Shown piece by piece: positions 26,278-35,007 of a stretch of DNA of 38,395 nt. Both the position numbers and the translations under genes were made by a program. Numbering within the stretch: position 1 is the first letter of the stretch; the number at the start of each line of letters is the position of its first letter. The DNA lies in assembly GCA_020629965.1 (NCBI GenBank), contig JAHDCG010000009.1, positions 40,464-78,858 on the forward strand. Reading direction: 5' to 3'. This DNA is from Saprospiraceae bacterium (GTDB lineage Bacteria; Bacteroidota; Bacteroidia; Chitinophagales; Saprospiraceae). A model generated the notes under the pieces. It worked only from the letters and a program-made list of their open reading frames with translations, was not told the origin of the DNA and made no database searches.

Positions 26278-27879
26278 TCACATTTTCAAATCCCTGATTT
26301 TTTGCATTATTTCTCGGGTTACCGCTCGCATTTCGGCGGGAATGGAATTGACGTACAAGTCCGATTTTTCGTGTGCAAGGGCGGCTATGGCTTCGTAGTA
26401 CGGACGCATTTTTTCGCGGTAGCCGGTGGTTTGGAAGGTTTGGAGAACGGGAGTTGTAATCGGATTTTCAAGAATAAGCAAAGCAAATTCATACCAAAAT
26501 TCTTCAATTTTACTTCCGTTTTTTTCTTTTGCAGTTAAATGCCGTTCCAAACAATTTTGCAACAGTCCGATATTATTCGCCTTAATGTGGCGGGAAACCT
26601 CTGCTAAAAAATCAATGTCCCGAGGATTCTGATAAACAGATAACGAATCGGCAAGAGTTACCCGGTTTATCTCCGCAACTTCTAAAGGATTTTTTTTATA
26701 AAAGTCTTCCAAAAATTCAATCGAACTTTTAATTTTATGTCTGTCTCGCCTCTTACCCCGCCGCATCAAATACCAAACATTAAAAAAACGCTCCGCAACC
26801 TCATAACTTTTTCCTCGCGTTTCCGGCGTTTCTACCGCGGACAGCCAACCCGACTCGGTCAGCCGCTTGAGTTGAGGGGACAACTGACTGTTTTGCATCC
26901 CCGTTACTTCTCGCAGTTGTTCTAAATTGACCGGCTTCCATTCCAAAGCTACCGCGTCGAGTACGGTCTGCATTTGGGCGGCCGTCAGTTTCTCAAAGCG
27001 GGCTTTATAAAGCGGAGTGACGCTGTCCAAAAGTCCTTCCAAGTCGCGGTATAACTCGCCGCTGAAACCGTTGGAAATAATGGGGTACAGCAAGGTCATA
27101 GCGCGCGGAGAGCCGCCGGTGAGAACGTATAAAGTCTGCAGGCGAGCGGGGTGTTGATTAAGTGAAGTTAAAGCGACTTGGTTGTCTTGCAGCACGGCGA
27201 GATTGCGCAGCACGGCAACTGCTTCCGGGTAAGACAGCTTGCGCAAATAGCTTTTTTGGAAAAAATCGTAGAAAGGTGCAGTATATTTTTCGGTGTACGA
27301 AATTTCGGTTACGCTGCCGCCCAGCAAAATCGGAGCGTCGGGCTGCATTAAACAGCCGCGCAGGCTTTGTCGCTCTTCTGCTTTGAGGCGTGAAAAAATC
27401 AGATTAATGTTGTCAATCAGCAAAACCGGACGGCAGTTTAATTCTTCCGCCCAATCCAAAAATGTCCGAAAAATCTCTTTTGCCCGGACGGCGGATTTTG
27501 CCAAGCGGTCGATGTCATTGTCTAAGCGGCGCAATGACTCTCCCGCGCCTCTCGCCTCCAACGCGTCGGCAAAAGCATCGAGCGAAGTGAGCCAAAATTT
27601 TGCCAAAGAAGTGACGTTGTATAATTCCTCCGGAAAGGTCAGAGGCAGAAATTTCTCCTTGTGCGATGCCTTACGCAATTCGGCGGCGAGGCGGTGCAGC
27701 AGGGTACTTTTTCCCATACCGCGCTGACCGATAATCAAATGATGCTGCGGCGCTTCTCCTTTTTCATTAGCGAGAATACTGTTCAAAAAGTAGTCGAAAG
27801 TCTTTTTGCGCGCTACGAAAATTGCTTCCAGTTCAGCATCGGTATAGCAACCGGGATTGTAAGCTATCGGGTGTATCAT
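26278..27879 (-). CDS. P-loop ATPase with winged-helix domain
   Basis: The ATG at 27879 (MIHPIAYNPGCYTDAELEAIF) gives 533 residues; an in-frame TTG at 27924 would overlap the upstream gene. Walker A is IIGQRGMGKSTL (about 49-60) and Walker B-like RPVLLIDNIN (about 150-159) has Asn instead of the usual catalytic Glu. A SGGSPRAMTLLYPI-type sensor-2 region follows, then a winged helix at about 310-370 (LREVTGMQNSQLSPQLKRLTESGWL) and an alpha-helical C-terminal part. The architecture resembles archaeal-type/STAND-like AAA ATPases found in signalling and defence. It begins 20 bp after a second ATPase gene, so both are probably one operon. The role is unknown. Confidence 0.75.
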   Translation of the reverse strand: MIHPIAYNPGCYTDAELEAIFVARKKTFDYFLNSILANEKGEAPQHHLIIGQRGMGKSTLLHRLAAELRKASHKEKFLPLTFPEELYNVTSLAKFWLTSLDAFADALEARGAGESLRRLDNDIDRLAKSAVRAKEIFRTFLDWAEELNCRPVLLIDNINLIFSRLKAEERQSLRGCLMQPDAPILLGGSVTEISYTEKYTAPFYDFFQKSYLRKLSYPEAVAVLRNLAVLQDNQVALTSLNQHPARLQTLYVLTGGSPRAMTLLYPIISNGFSGELYRDLEGLLDSVTPLYKARFEKLTAAQMQTVLDAVALEWKPVNLEQLREVTGMQNSQLSPQLKRLTESGWLSAVETPETRGKSYEVAERFFNVWYLMRRGKRRDRHKIKSSIEFLEDFYKKNPLEVAEINRVTLADSLSVYQNPRDIDFLAEVSRHIKANNIGLLQNCLERHLTAKEKNGSKIEEFWYEFALLILENPITTPVLQTFQTTGYREKMRPYYEAIAALAHEKSDLYVNSIPAEMRAVTREIMQKIRDLKM

Positions 27880-27899
27880 ATTCCTAATGTTTCGGGTGG

Positions 27900-29087
27900 T
27901 TAGTTCACGTAGCGGTTGTACCAAAAGTCACGCAGCAGCGGGGAGCGAAAAGCATAATTACCTTCTTTTACATCGAGGTAGCCGTCGTTTTTCAGCATAA
28001 AAAGAACGTCGCCGAGAGCGGTACTTATTTCAGCTTCGGTACTTCCCGGCACCGACAGCCCTTGCAGTATATCGGCTCGGTGCAAGCCCTGCGGCTTGTG
28101 ACAAAGGGATTTCAAAACAGCGTGTGCAATAGACTTTTGCTCACCGTACTGCTCATTCAGTCGCTCTATCCATGTGTTGAGTTCCGCGTCGTTGAGAATA
28201 TTTCGGTACGCGACATCTACCAAATCTTCATCAATCGGCGACTCGTTGATTTTGTGCAATTGTTGCATTTTTGCAAACAACAACTGAATAAAAAACGGTA
28301 GTAAGTGACCGATTTTTGCGAGCATCTTATTTCTGATTACGTCGGTCAGTTTCATATCTTGCCCGGCTTCTAATGCTCTAATCATAGTAGCAGCGGTATC
28401 AGGACTGAAAGCTAACAACTCGTAAGTGGCGAAATCATTAACGGTAGCAGACAGGTTATGGCGGCTCATGAAGTTTTCAATGCCTACGGAACTGATAAAT
28501 ATCCATTTGATTTTGCTGCCGGATTGCTGTCTAAAGCTGCGCAGTCCTTGCAAAAATCCCTCTGCCCGCGCTCGACCGTTTTCTTTTTTCATGATTGCAT
28601 CGAGCAAATCGGTCACTTCATCAAAGAGGATGACAGTCGGCTCATCGTGTTTTAAAACGCTGTTAAACTCACGATAGATGTTACTTTCCGATTTGTCGAA
28701 ATCAACGGAAAACTCGACATCGACGGGACCGGAAATTTTGATACTTCTGAATTTTTTGAGCCAATCAAAATATGCTCCTCCTTTTGTCAGCTTACTTTTC
28801 CACCAAGATAGTTTGCTGAGTTCATCCGTCAAAGCATCGAAAAAGTCCGCTTCACTGTTTAAAAGTTGCAGATTTAAAAAAATTGCTCCCTGTTTCTTTG
28901 CTGTTGCTCTTTCAAGCAGCTTCAAACCAAAGGAGGTTTTACCCGCTCAACGCGGTGAAGGAAATTTGTAGTTATTACCTTTTTGCAGCATCTCCCAAAC
29001 GTAGTCCAATTCTTTCTTCCGACCGAAAAAATTCTTCCCGGAAACCGGCGGCCCTACCTTGTTTATTATTTTCTGTATATTTTCCAT
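27900..29087 (-). pseudogene. Second P-loop ATPase, interrupted by an in-frame TGA in Walker A
   Basis: From ATG 29087 the frame reads MENIQKIINKVGPPVSGKNFFGRKKELDYV, then SPR-stop-AGKTSFGLKLLERA, and continues open to the TAA at 27900 (395 codons). The TGA at 28947-28949 is codon 47, where Walker A of this family usually reads APRRxGKTS; a CGA-to-TGA change is the simplest explanation. Downstream motifs are intact: Walker B EPTVILFDEVTDLLDAI, then KIKWIFISSVGIENF, and a C-terminal winged-helix-like end. An internal ATG at 28925 would give 341 residues lacking the P-loop and is unlikely to make an ATPase. It may be a recent pseudogene or a sequencing error. It is upstream of the other ATPase, and a twin palindrome precedes the start. 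Confidence 0.75.
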
Positions 29088-29094
29088 GATGCAA

Positions 29095-29128
29095 ATATAC
29101 AAATTTGTATATATACAAATCTGTATAT
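29095..29128. promoter_or_regulatory. Twin 18-bp palindromic operator in a divergent promoter
   Basis: ATATACAAATTTGTATAT (29095-29112) is a perfect palindrome, followed with a 2-bp overlap by ATATACAAATCTGTATAT (29111-29128) with a single change. Bacteroidota-like -7 boxes overlap it on both strands: TATTTTTG at 29126-29133 (plus, TTG at 29105-29107) and TATATTTG at 29099-29092 (minus). The layout suits a dimeric repressor controlling the ATPase operon and the divergent coiled-coil gene. Confidence 0.6.
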
Positions 29129-29212
29129 TTTTGAAAAAATGCTTTCAATACAACTTCAGCCTCGTTTGTTCTCCCGGTTTTTATCTACCTTCACCCTTCA
29201 AAATCATCAGCC

Positions 29213-29728
29213 ATGAAAAAAGAAGAAACAGCTTCCTTTGTCCTGCGATTTACGCAAAAACTCTATAAGTCGGAAGACGGCGAGCCGCAAATTCAGTGGC
29301 GCGGCAATGTGCGACACGTGCAAACGGGCGACGAAAAACGGTTTTCGGATGTAAATAAAGCGACCGCATTTATCCAAAGTAAGTTGGCGGAATTGACCGT
29401 TAATGCCTTGGAAAATAAATCGCCCGAGGAGCAAAAAGGCATTCTGTCGAAGAGCTTCGATATGTGGAAAAAAATGGCTTTAGAAACGCCGAAAATCGTG
29501 GCGACGACGCTGAAAGACCCGAAAAAAGGCATGGCGCAGATACAGTCGCAAATCAGTCAGGCGGGCGAGTTTATTGAATCTACTTTTGAAGAAGCAAAAG
29601 AAAATCTGCCGGAAATACCCGACCTGCGCAGCGGTCAAAAAGAACACGCGGCGGTGATGAAGAAGCTGGAGGAAATGTCGGCGCGGATGGAGAAGATGCG
29701 GGAGGAGATTCGGGGGTTGAGGGGTTGA
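29213..29728 (+). CDS. Hypothetical cytoplasmic coiled-coil protein
   Basis: I do not recognise this 171-residue protein firmly. It has no signal peptide. The N-terminal ~65 residues (FVLRFTQKLYKSEDGEPQIQWRGNVRHVQTGDEKRFSDVNKATAFI) look like a small alpha/beta domain. The middle is helical, with SFDMWKKMALETPKIVATTLKDPKKGMAQI. Residues ~145-171 form a short charged coiled coil (MKKLEEMSARMEKMREEIRGLRG), of the sort that ends phasins and oligomerising regulators. A phasin-like or granule-associated role is speculation. It starts at ATG 29213 behind the twin-palindrome promoter and is followed 52 bp later by the BTAD regulator, a probable operon. Heptad repeats lie in the gap. Confidence 0.7.
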   Translation: MKKEETASFVLRFTQKLYKSEDGEPQIQWRGNVRHVQTGDEKRFSDVNKATAFIQSKLAELTVNALENKSPEEQKGILSKSFDMWKKMALETPKIVATTLKDPKKGMAQIQSQISQAGEFIESTFEEAKENLPEIPDLRSGQKEHAAVMKKLEEMSARMEKMREEIRGLRG

Positions 29729-29745
29729 GAAGTTGGGAGGTTCGG

Positions 29746-29773
29746 ACGTTAGATTTTAGACTTTAGAATTTAG
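29746..29773. repeat. 7-bp tandem repeat (GTTAGAY-related)
   Basis: Four heptads ACGTTAG, ATTTTAG, ACTTTAG, AATTTAG start 18 bp after the stop of the coiled-coil gene and end 7 bp before the ATG of the next gene. It is a more diverged array than the others. Confidence 0.7.
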
Positions 29774-29780
29774 ATTTTCC

Positions 29781-30599
29781 ATGCCTGATTTACACGAAAA
29801 ATTTTCGGCACTTTTGCACAAATATCGGACGGCACCTTTGCGGGTTTTTACCGTCGGTGACTTTCGTGTGCTGCGCGAAAATACGGAGGTAACGACCAAG
29901 GATTTCGGGCGCGATAACGCCCTGCGTTTGTTTCAGTTTTTGGTGACGGCGCGGGCGCAGCGGGCGATGCACAAGGAGCAAATTATCGACCGGATATGGG
30001 GAGAAGAATTGGATATGAAAGCGGGCGAGCAAAATTTCAAAGTCGCGCTGCACGGTGCCAACAAGGCCCTCGAACCCGACCGACCGAGCCGCACGGAGCC
30101 GCGTTTTATTTTGCGTCAGGGCGTCACTTATCAAATTAATCTGTCGGAAATATGGATTGACGTCGAGGCCGTCGATGAGTTTATCGGCATCGGTAACCGG
30201 GCTTTTCAAACGGATAAAGAACTGGCGGAAACGGCATTCCGCGAAGCGATAAACCTGCACCACGGCGTTTATTTGCCTAATCGCCTGTATGAAGACTGGT
30301 CGAGCGACGAGCGCGAAAGATTACAGGTTTTAGTACTCGGCGCACTGATGACTTTGAGCGAAATGCTGCTCGAAAAAAATCCGGCGGAAAGCATTCGTTT
30401 GGCGCAAAATGCGCTGCAACTCGACCCCGCTTGGGAAGACGCTTATCGCATTCAAATGCGCGCTTATCGACAAAAGGGCAACCGCCCGATGGTTATAAAA
30501 ACCTACCGTGCTTGTGAAAAGATTTTGGAGGAAGAATTCGGTATCGAACCGCTGCCGGAGACGAAACGGGTGCTGCGGGAGGTGACGGAAGCGAAATGA
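29781..30599 (+). CDS. BTAD/SARP-like transcriptional regulator
   Basis: This 272-residue protein has the layout of a SARP-type activator. The N-terminal winged helix of OmpR type (about 18-115) includes VFTVGDFRVLREN, RLFQFLVTARAQRAMHKEQIIDRIWGEE, NFKVALHGANKALEPD and RFILRQGVTYQINL. The bacterial transcriptional activator domain with TPR-like helices follows (about 125-270): DEFIGIGNRAFQTD, NRLYEDWSSDERERLQ, LQLDPAWEDAYRIQMRAYRQKGNRPMVIKTYRACEKILEEEFGIEPLPET. No ATPase domain is attached. Such regulators usually activate nearby genes at direct repeats, and the tandem ATPase and coiled-coil genes are the nearest candidates. It follows the coiled-coil gene on the same strand, with a terminator downstream. 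Confidence 0.9.
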   Translation: MPDLHEKFSALLHKYRTAPLRVFTVGDFRVLRENTEVTTKDFGRDNALRLFQFLVTARAQRAMHKEQIIDRIWGEELDMKAGEQNFKVALHGANKALEPDRPSRTEPRFILRQGVTYQINLSEIWIDVEAVDEFIGIGNRAFQTDKELAETAFREAINLHHGVYLPNRLYEDWSSDERERLQVLVLGALMTLSEMLLEKNPAESIRLAQNALQLDPAWEDAYRIQMRAYRQKGNRPMVIKTYRACEKILEEEFGIEPLPETKRVLREVTEAK

Positions 30600-30610
30600 T
30601 GATTTTGGGG

Positions 30611-30656
30611 AAAAAAAGGCACCGAACTCTTTCGGAAGAGTTCGATACCTTTTTTG
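30611..30656. terminator. Bidirectional Rho-independent terminator
   Basis: CGAACTCTT and AAGAGTTCG form a 9-bp stem with a TCGG loop, extended by weaker pairing to GG/CC. A-rich sequence on the left and a T run on the right let it act on both strands. It lies between the convergent BTAD and protease genes. Confidence 0.75.
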
Positions 30657-30708
30657 ATTTTCAACTTCTCGTCAGTTAAAAATTAGTGTTTGACGAGAGC
30701 AACAGTTT

Positions 30709-33700
30709 CTATTTCCACACTACCAACTTCCGATAAAACCGCTCCTCTCCTGCCGATAGCTCCGTAAAATAAACCCCCGCTTCCAATCCGGAAACATCCA
30801 AATTCACTGCATCACCCGCAGAGGCTTTTTGCAAAACTATTTGCCCGGCTGCATTATAAACTTGCACTTGCCATGCTTCCGCAATCGGATTTGCAAACGC
30901 AATCGTCACTTTTTCCTGCGCAGGATTCGGCATCAGGATGAAGTCCGTTTGCGTGTTTTCGTCTTTATCCAAAGCAGCCGAAACCACCTTACTCAAAGCC
31001 GTCGTACCGTCAAAGTCGCGTTGCAGCAAGCGGTAAAAATACACAACACCCGGCTCTGCACGCTCATCGAGGTATTGATAATCGACCGCACTTTCGCTTG
31101 TTCCCCGTCCCGCTACGGTAGCGATACTTGTGAAATAGTTGCCGTTTTTGCTGCGTTGCAACTCAAATTCACGGTTATTTACCTCTGTCAATGTCGTCCA
31201 ATCTATCGCAATGTGCCCCTGCTCATCATGCGGCGTTGCGGTGAGGTCTTTTAGCTCAACGGGCAAAGCCAAACCCGAAATGTGCAAACAATAAGCGTCT
31301 TCCGATTGAATGCCGCTGAAAGACGTGACGGCATTAGTGGTTATTCCCGTATTATTATCAACGATAATATCATCGATGTACCAGCCTACATTTGCACCCG
31401 ACGCGGTGGTGTTGGTGTCGGAGGCAACCCGAAATCGGATACGCACATTTTGCTCGCTGTACGCAAACAAATTTATTATCGTGGTAACGTAACCGTTGCT
31501 GTTACCTGTGTACGCCCCTCCGCCGGCAAGGGCATGACCCGCATTGCCCGCGATAGCGGCAGGATAACCGTTTTGAACAATCTCATCGTCCAATTGCTGC
31601 CAGGTACTGCCGTTGTCCGTACTGATCTCTACGGTGCCTCCGTCCCAGGGTAACTCAAAATTATAAGCATGGCTGAAAGTCAAAGTCGGGCAGCCTTCCA
31701 ATAAAAACTCGGTACTCGTCAGCGTCATATCGCTCGATACGGATGAATTAGGGGCAAACCAAGAGGAAGAACCGCTGCGCGGAAAAGCATTTGAAATACT
31801 GAAATTGCTGTTACCTACGGCGGCACTCGTCGTCCAGATACCCGTACCCGATTCTACATCGTCATTAACGGGCTGTGCCGTAGCGGGCGCAGCGAGGACG
31901 GAAGCCCCGGGTGCTACCACCGCAGAGAAAGTATAAGTCCGCTCCGCTACCGGCACCAGACCGTTAAACGGCGGATAAACAACCGATCCGTTAGAGAAAT
32001 TGCCGCCGTTATTGGCACTGCCGGGTACATAAGTCAGACCTGCGGGCAGCGTGCTTTCCATGGTTACACCGTTGAGAGTCGCGCAATTTCTGTTTTTGAT
32101 AACCATAGAATAATTAACCGTTTCGCCTTCTTCCGCCTCTTCCGTGTTTGCGTTATTGGTAATCGTCAGAAGTAAAGAACTCGGCGTATCGAATGCCTCG
32201 ATACCGTCGCTGCGCGAAGTCGTTCCCGAGCTTGCACTCGCCCCTAATCCGCGCCGCGCAAACGCCTCCCAAATCAAACATTTATAATCACCGCCGTAAG
32301 TAGCTTCGTCGGCGGCAAGAATTGCATCGCGCGAAATTTCAAAAGTAGGATTACATCCTTGCAGTTTCATACCGTCGAGCACCAAACGCAAAGCAATGTT
32401 TTGCCCGCCGCCTCGATTGGCTCCCGTGCTGCCGAAATAAATATCGTTTGTTCCCGTCCCTTCTTCTTCGATTAAATCCCATGTCAAATCCCACAACATC
32501 GCACACCAGACCGAACCGACTCCGTGCGGTATAGACTCCGCAGCAATGTCAGCGTAAGTATGTGGGTTAATGCTCATGTCATAAGAATACGGATGCGTAC
32601 GAATACCGCCTCCGTCGGTCGGCTCGCCCAACACATAAGTACCGATACCGCGCACGTCGTTTTTATTCGCTGCCGCAAAATCCGTGGTCAGCATCAAGCC
32701 CAAATAATCCGACCAGCCTTCACCCTGCTGCTCCTGACCCGACAGGCAACCGGTTGCCGGACCGCCCGTCAGTCGTGTAGAAACTCCGTGACCGTACTCA
32801 TGAATGACGATGCCGTTGTCAAAACTGCTGTCGTAATCCTGCGGAGCGGGTGTGCCTTGCAGGGTCACATTGATTGTTCCGGGAAACTCGGCGCGTATCG
32901 TCGCACAGTCTGCCTGACTTATCATAATCGCCGGAATAGTCACCGCGCCTCCGTCATTGCCCGGAGACATTACGAAAGGCACGCCTGATACATTATTACA
33001 AACCACAACGGCAACCGCACCGGCGTTTTGCGCGTTCAGGCATTTTGTGCCGAACTCACAACTTCCTCGGTCGATGAGCGCGATATTTCCGTTCATCGCA
33101 GCACCGTTTGTCAAAGGATTACAGGCTTCGGTCGGGGCAGCCGTGCCGTCATCGGCGAGTACCAAATTACCTGTGAGATTATAATTATTGTCGCCGAATT
33201 GAGCCGTCACCGCCGTATAATTTCCCGCTGCCGCCGCCGGACCGTTAACCGTAAAGTCGGTGGTTGCGGCACCGCCGTTTGTCCACAAAAACATCTGCAT
33301 CCGTCCGTTTCCGCCGTCGGCGGGTGTAGAAAAATTAGCGTTGTTCGTGCCGCTGCCGTCCTGTGTTTCGGCGAGTACCTGGTCGCCGCCGCTGCCGCCG
33401 TTGCCATAGTTGTTTTGTTGAAAATTACCGCTTACTTCGTCAAATCCGTATTGATACAGTACATCGTGAATGATATTATTCCAATAAAAAAGATTAGTGA
33501 CAGAGGAGCTCAAATTTTCAGCGGTACCGTCGGAGGAGACGTCTTGAGAGAAATCGAGGGTAAAATCAAATTCGAGTGCCGCGCCGCCGTCGGGAGAAAA
33601 ACCGGGAATATTATCACCGTCTTGATCTTCGTAAGCATATACGTTATTACCGCGCGTGATCGTAAAATCCGCCCCGCCCGAGCCGTTCACATCATGCCAA

Positions 33701-34545
33701 CCGAAGGGGGAAGCCGTTGCATCATGCACATTGTTAAGCAGTTGACGTGCGCCGTGACTCGGACTTTCGATGCCCAACGGAAATACGCGATAGCCGCTCA
33801 TGACCGCCGCTGCATTCTCGTTTTTGGCGGAGGTTGCAGCGGTTACGTGCTCCGCATGTGTATGTGTATGATTTTGACAAGATGCATTTCCTTTGCCGAA
33901 ATCACAGTGCAGCACTTGATTCCGGGTCACCAATATTTCGCCGGTCACGGCATCCACGCTCGAATTCCACCAATTTTGTCCGCCGGCTTCGTAAAGGTCG
34001 ATTTGCCACGCCAAGCGGATTTGTGTACCCGTCGCAGCGGGCTGATAGACTAATTTTGCTTTGATTTCCTGCAAAGCTATTTCGCCGGCGGCAAAGACCG
34101 TAGTTTGTGCGGCATCCGGTTCGGTGCGCAATACGGTCAAATTCTGCGGTGCGAGTTTGGCAGCAGCAGCTACAATCAGCACGGCGGCTTCCGGGGTCAA
34201 AAGCGGAACGGTTGTGTTAATTTTATCGGCAAGTTGCGGTATGAATTTGTTGTGCATAGTCAGCACTTCGCCGTTTGGCAGAAGGTGAATATCAGCATTT
34301 GCCTGCGGCAGATTGATACCCGCGTATTGTTGGCGCAGGTAGAGGTGCGTCACGCCGTTGTGCCGATCGGTGTAGTTATCGGTAATGATGTAGGTGAGGT
34401 CGTCGGCACTGAGGTTATAGTTCTTTTTCGTCTTTTCGAGATGAGCAACGGCCGCCTCCGTCGGGTCGGTTTGGGCGTTTGCGAATGGAGAAAATGAAAA
34501 TAAAAAGATAACAATCAGTGAGACCGGTAATTTTGAAAAAAGCAT
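30709..34545 (-). CDS. Secreted M36 (fungalysin-like) metalloprotease with T9SS sorting domain
   Basis: This 1278-residue protein has a signal peptide (about 1-24, ending FANAQ). A propeptide-like region follows (about 30-230; THLYLRQQYAGINLPQANADIHLLPNG and AWQIDLYEAGGQNWWNSSVDAVTGEIL). The M36 catalytic domain has VIHEYGHGVSTRLTGGP near residue 581 (zinc-binding HEYGH) and GEGWSDYLGLM with the third ligand Glu. A PA domain is inserted before the zinc site (about 430-570; CNPLTNGAAMNGNIALIDRG, then PAIMISQADC). After it come a DUF11-like repeat domain, an accessory beta-sandwich domain and a T9SS tail (FILMPNPAQEKVTIAF...YNAAGQIVLQ...GLEAGVYFTEL...RKLVVWK). It is probably an exported degradative protease for extracellular protein. 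It stands alone on its strand. Confidence 0.92.
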   Translation of the reverse strand: MLFSKLPVSLIVIFLFSFSPFANAQTDPTEAAVAHLEKTKKNYNLSADDLTYIITDNYTDRHNGVTHLYLRQQYAGINLPQANADIHLLPNGEVLTMHNKFIPQLADKINTTVPLLTPEAAVLIVAAAAKLAPQNLTVLRTEPDAAQTTVFAAGEIALQEIKAKLVYQPAATGTQIRLAWQIDLYEAGGQNWWNSSVDAVTGEILVTRNQVLHCDFGKGNASCQNHTHTHAEHVTAATSAKNENAAAVMSGYRVFPLGIESPSHGARQLLNNVHDATASPFGWHDVNGSGGADFTITRGNNVYAYEDQDGDNIPGFSPDGGAALEFDFTLDFSQDVSSDGTAENLSSSVTNLFYWNNIIHDVLYQYGFDEVSGNFQQNNYGNGGSGGDQVLAETQDGSGTNNANFSTPADGGNGRMQMFLWTNGGAATTDFTVNGPAAAAGNYTAVTAQFGDNNYNLTGNLVLADDGTAAPTEACNPLTNGAAMNGNIALIDRGSCEFGTKCLNAQNAGAVAVVVCNNVSGVPFVMSPGNDGGAVTIPAIMISQADCATIRAEFPGTINVTLQGTPAPQDYDSSFDNGIVIHEYGHGVSTRLTGGPATGCLSGQEQQGEGWSDYLGLMLTTDFAAANKNDVRGIGTYVLGEPTDGGGIRTHPYSYDMSINPHTYADIAAESIPHGVGSVWCAMLWDLTWDLIEEEGTGTNDIYFGSTGANRGGGQNIALRLVLDGMKLQGCNPTFEISRDAILAADEATYGGDYKCLIWEAFARRGLGASASSGTTSRSDGIEAFDTPSSLLLTITNNANTEEAEEGETVNYSMVIKNRNCATLNGVTMESTLPAGLTYVPGSANNGGNFSNGSVVYPPFNGLVPVAERTYTFSAVVAPGASVLAAPATAQPVNDDVESGTGIWTTSAAVGNSNFSISNAFPRSGSSSWFAPNSSVSSDMTLTSTEFLLEGCPTLTFSHAYNFELPWDGGTVEISTDNGSTWQQLDDEIVQNGYPAAIAGNAGHALAGGGAYTGNSNGYVTTIINLFAYSEQNVRIRFRVASDTNTTASGANVGWYIDDIIVDNNTGITTNAVTSFSGIQSEDAYCLHISGLALPVELKDLTATPHDEQGHIAIDWTTLTEVNNREFELQRSKNGNYFTSIATVAGRGTSESAVDYQYLDERAEPGVVYFYRLLQRDFDGTTALSKVVSAALDKDENTQTDFILMPNPAQEKVTIAFANPIAEAWQVQVYNAAGQIVLQKASAGDAVNLDVSGLEAGVYFTELSAGEERFYRKLVVWK

Positions 34546-35007
34546 AGTTGTGTTGTATTGAAAAGATTCGGGAAAAATGTATCAGTACCGGGCGGTGAAA
34601 ATAAAAGGGGAAGGAGATTGTCAGGGAGGTGTTTCGGGATTGAAAAACTTGTGTTCTTCCTTTGTAAAATAACTAACGAAAAAAAATCGGATTCGGTTTT
34701 TTGCAGGCACGAAGATTTTGGAGAAATAGCTTTTTGGGGACAGTTTTTTAGCAAAATTTACTGGGTCGCATAATAAACCAAAAAAATCAACTTGAGTGAG
34801 TCCTAAAATTTGTGTTCGACCCGCTCAGAATAAAGACATTCGTATTGTACTTTACAACCCTGAAAATCTGCAACCCTATCGTCTGTAACTCATCTGTAAC
34901 TCCCCTCCCCTATCTTTGCCCCGTAATTATCGCGAAGCCTTTTACCGCTTCGCTTTTCATCCAAAAAAATCGGATTTAATTTCCGACCGTATAAATAAAA
35001 CGTAACA
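34546..35007. other. Divergent promoter region without a gene
   Basis: This 462-bp gap lies between the protease start and the phasin-like gene. It is AT-rich with no convincing coding frame. It contains a GTCTGTAACTCATCTGTAAC tandem-like stretch (34881-34900) and a promoter-like box for the plus-strand gene. Confidence 0.6.
34911..34918 (+). promoter_or_regulatory. Bacteroidota -7 box for the phasin-like gene
   Basis: TATCTTTG matches the Bacteroidota housekeeping TAnnTTTG box and lies about 90 bp upstream of the ATG at 35008. No clear TTG -33 element is at the expected distance. The preceding 16 bp (34899-34914) recur exactly at 36733-36748. Confidence 0.5.

Noticed and set aside
28947-28949. 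TGA as a selenocysteine codon in the ATPase
   Set aside because: It sits at a position that is normally Arg or another non-redox residue in the P-loop, and no selenoprotein context is visible.
33028-34053. Long plus-strand open frame (341 codons) opposite the M36 protease
   Set aside because: It is antisense to a clear multidomain protease and has no recognisable motifs or signal; a shadow of GC-rich codon use.
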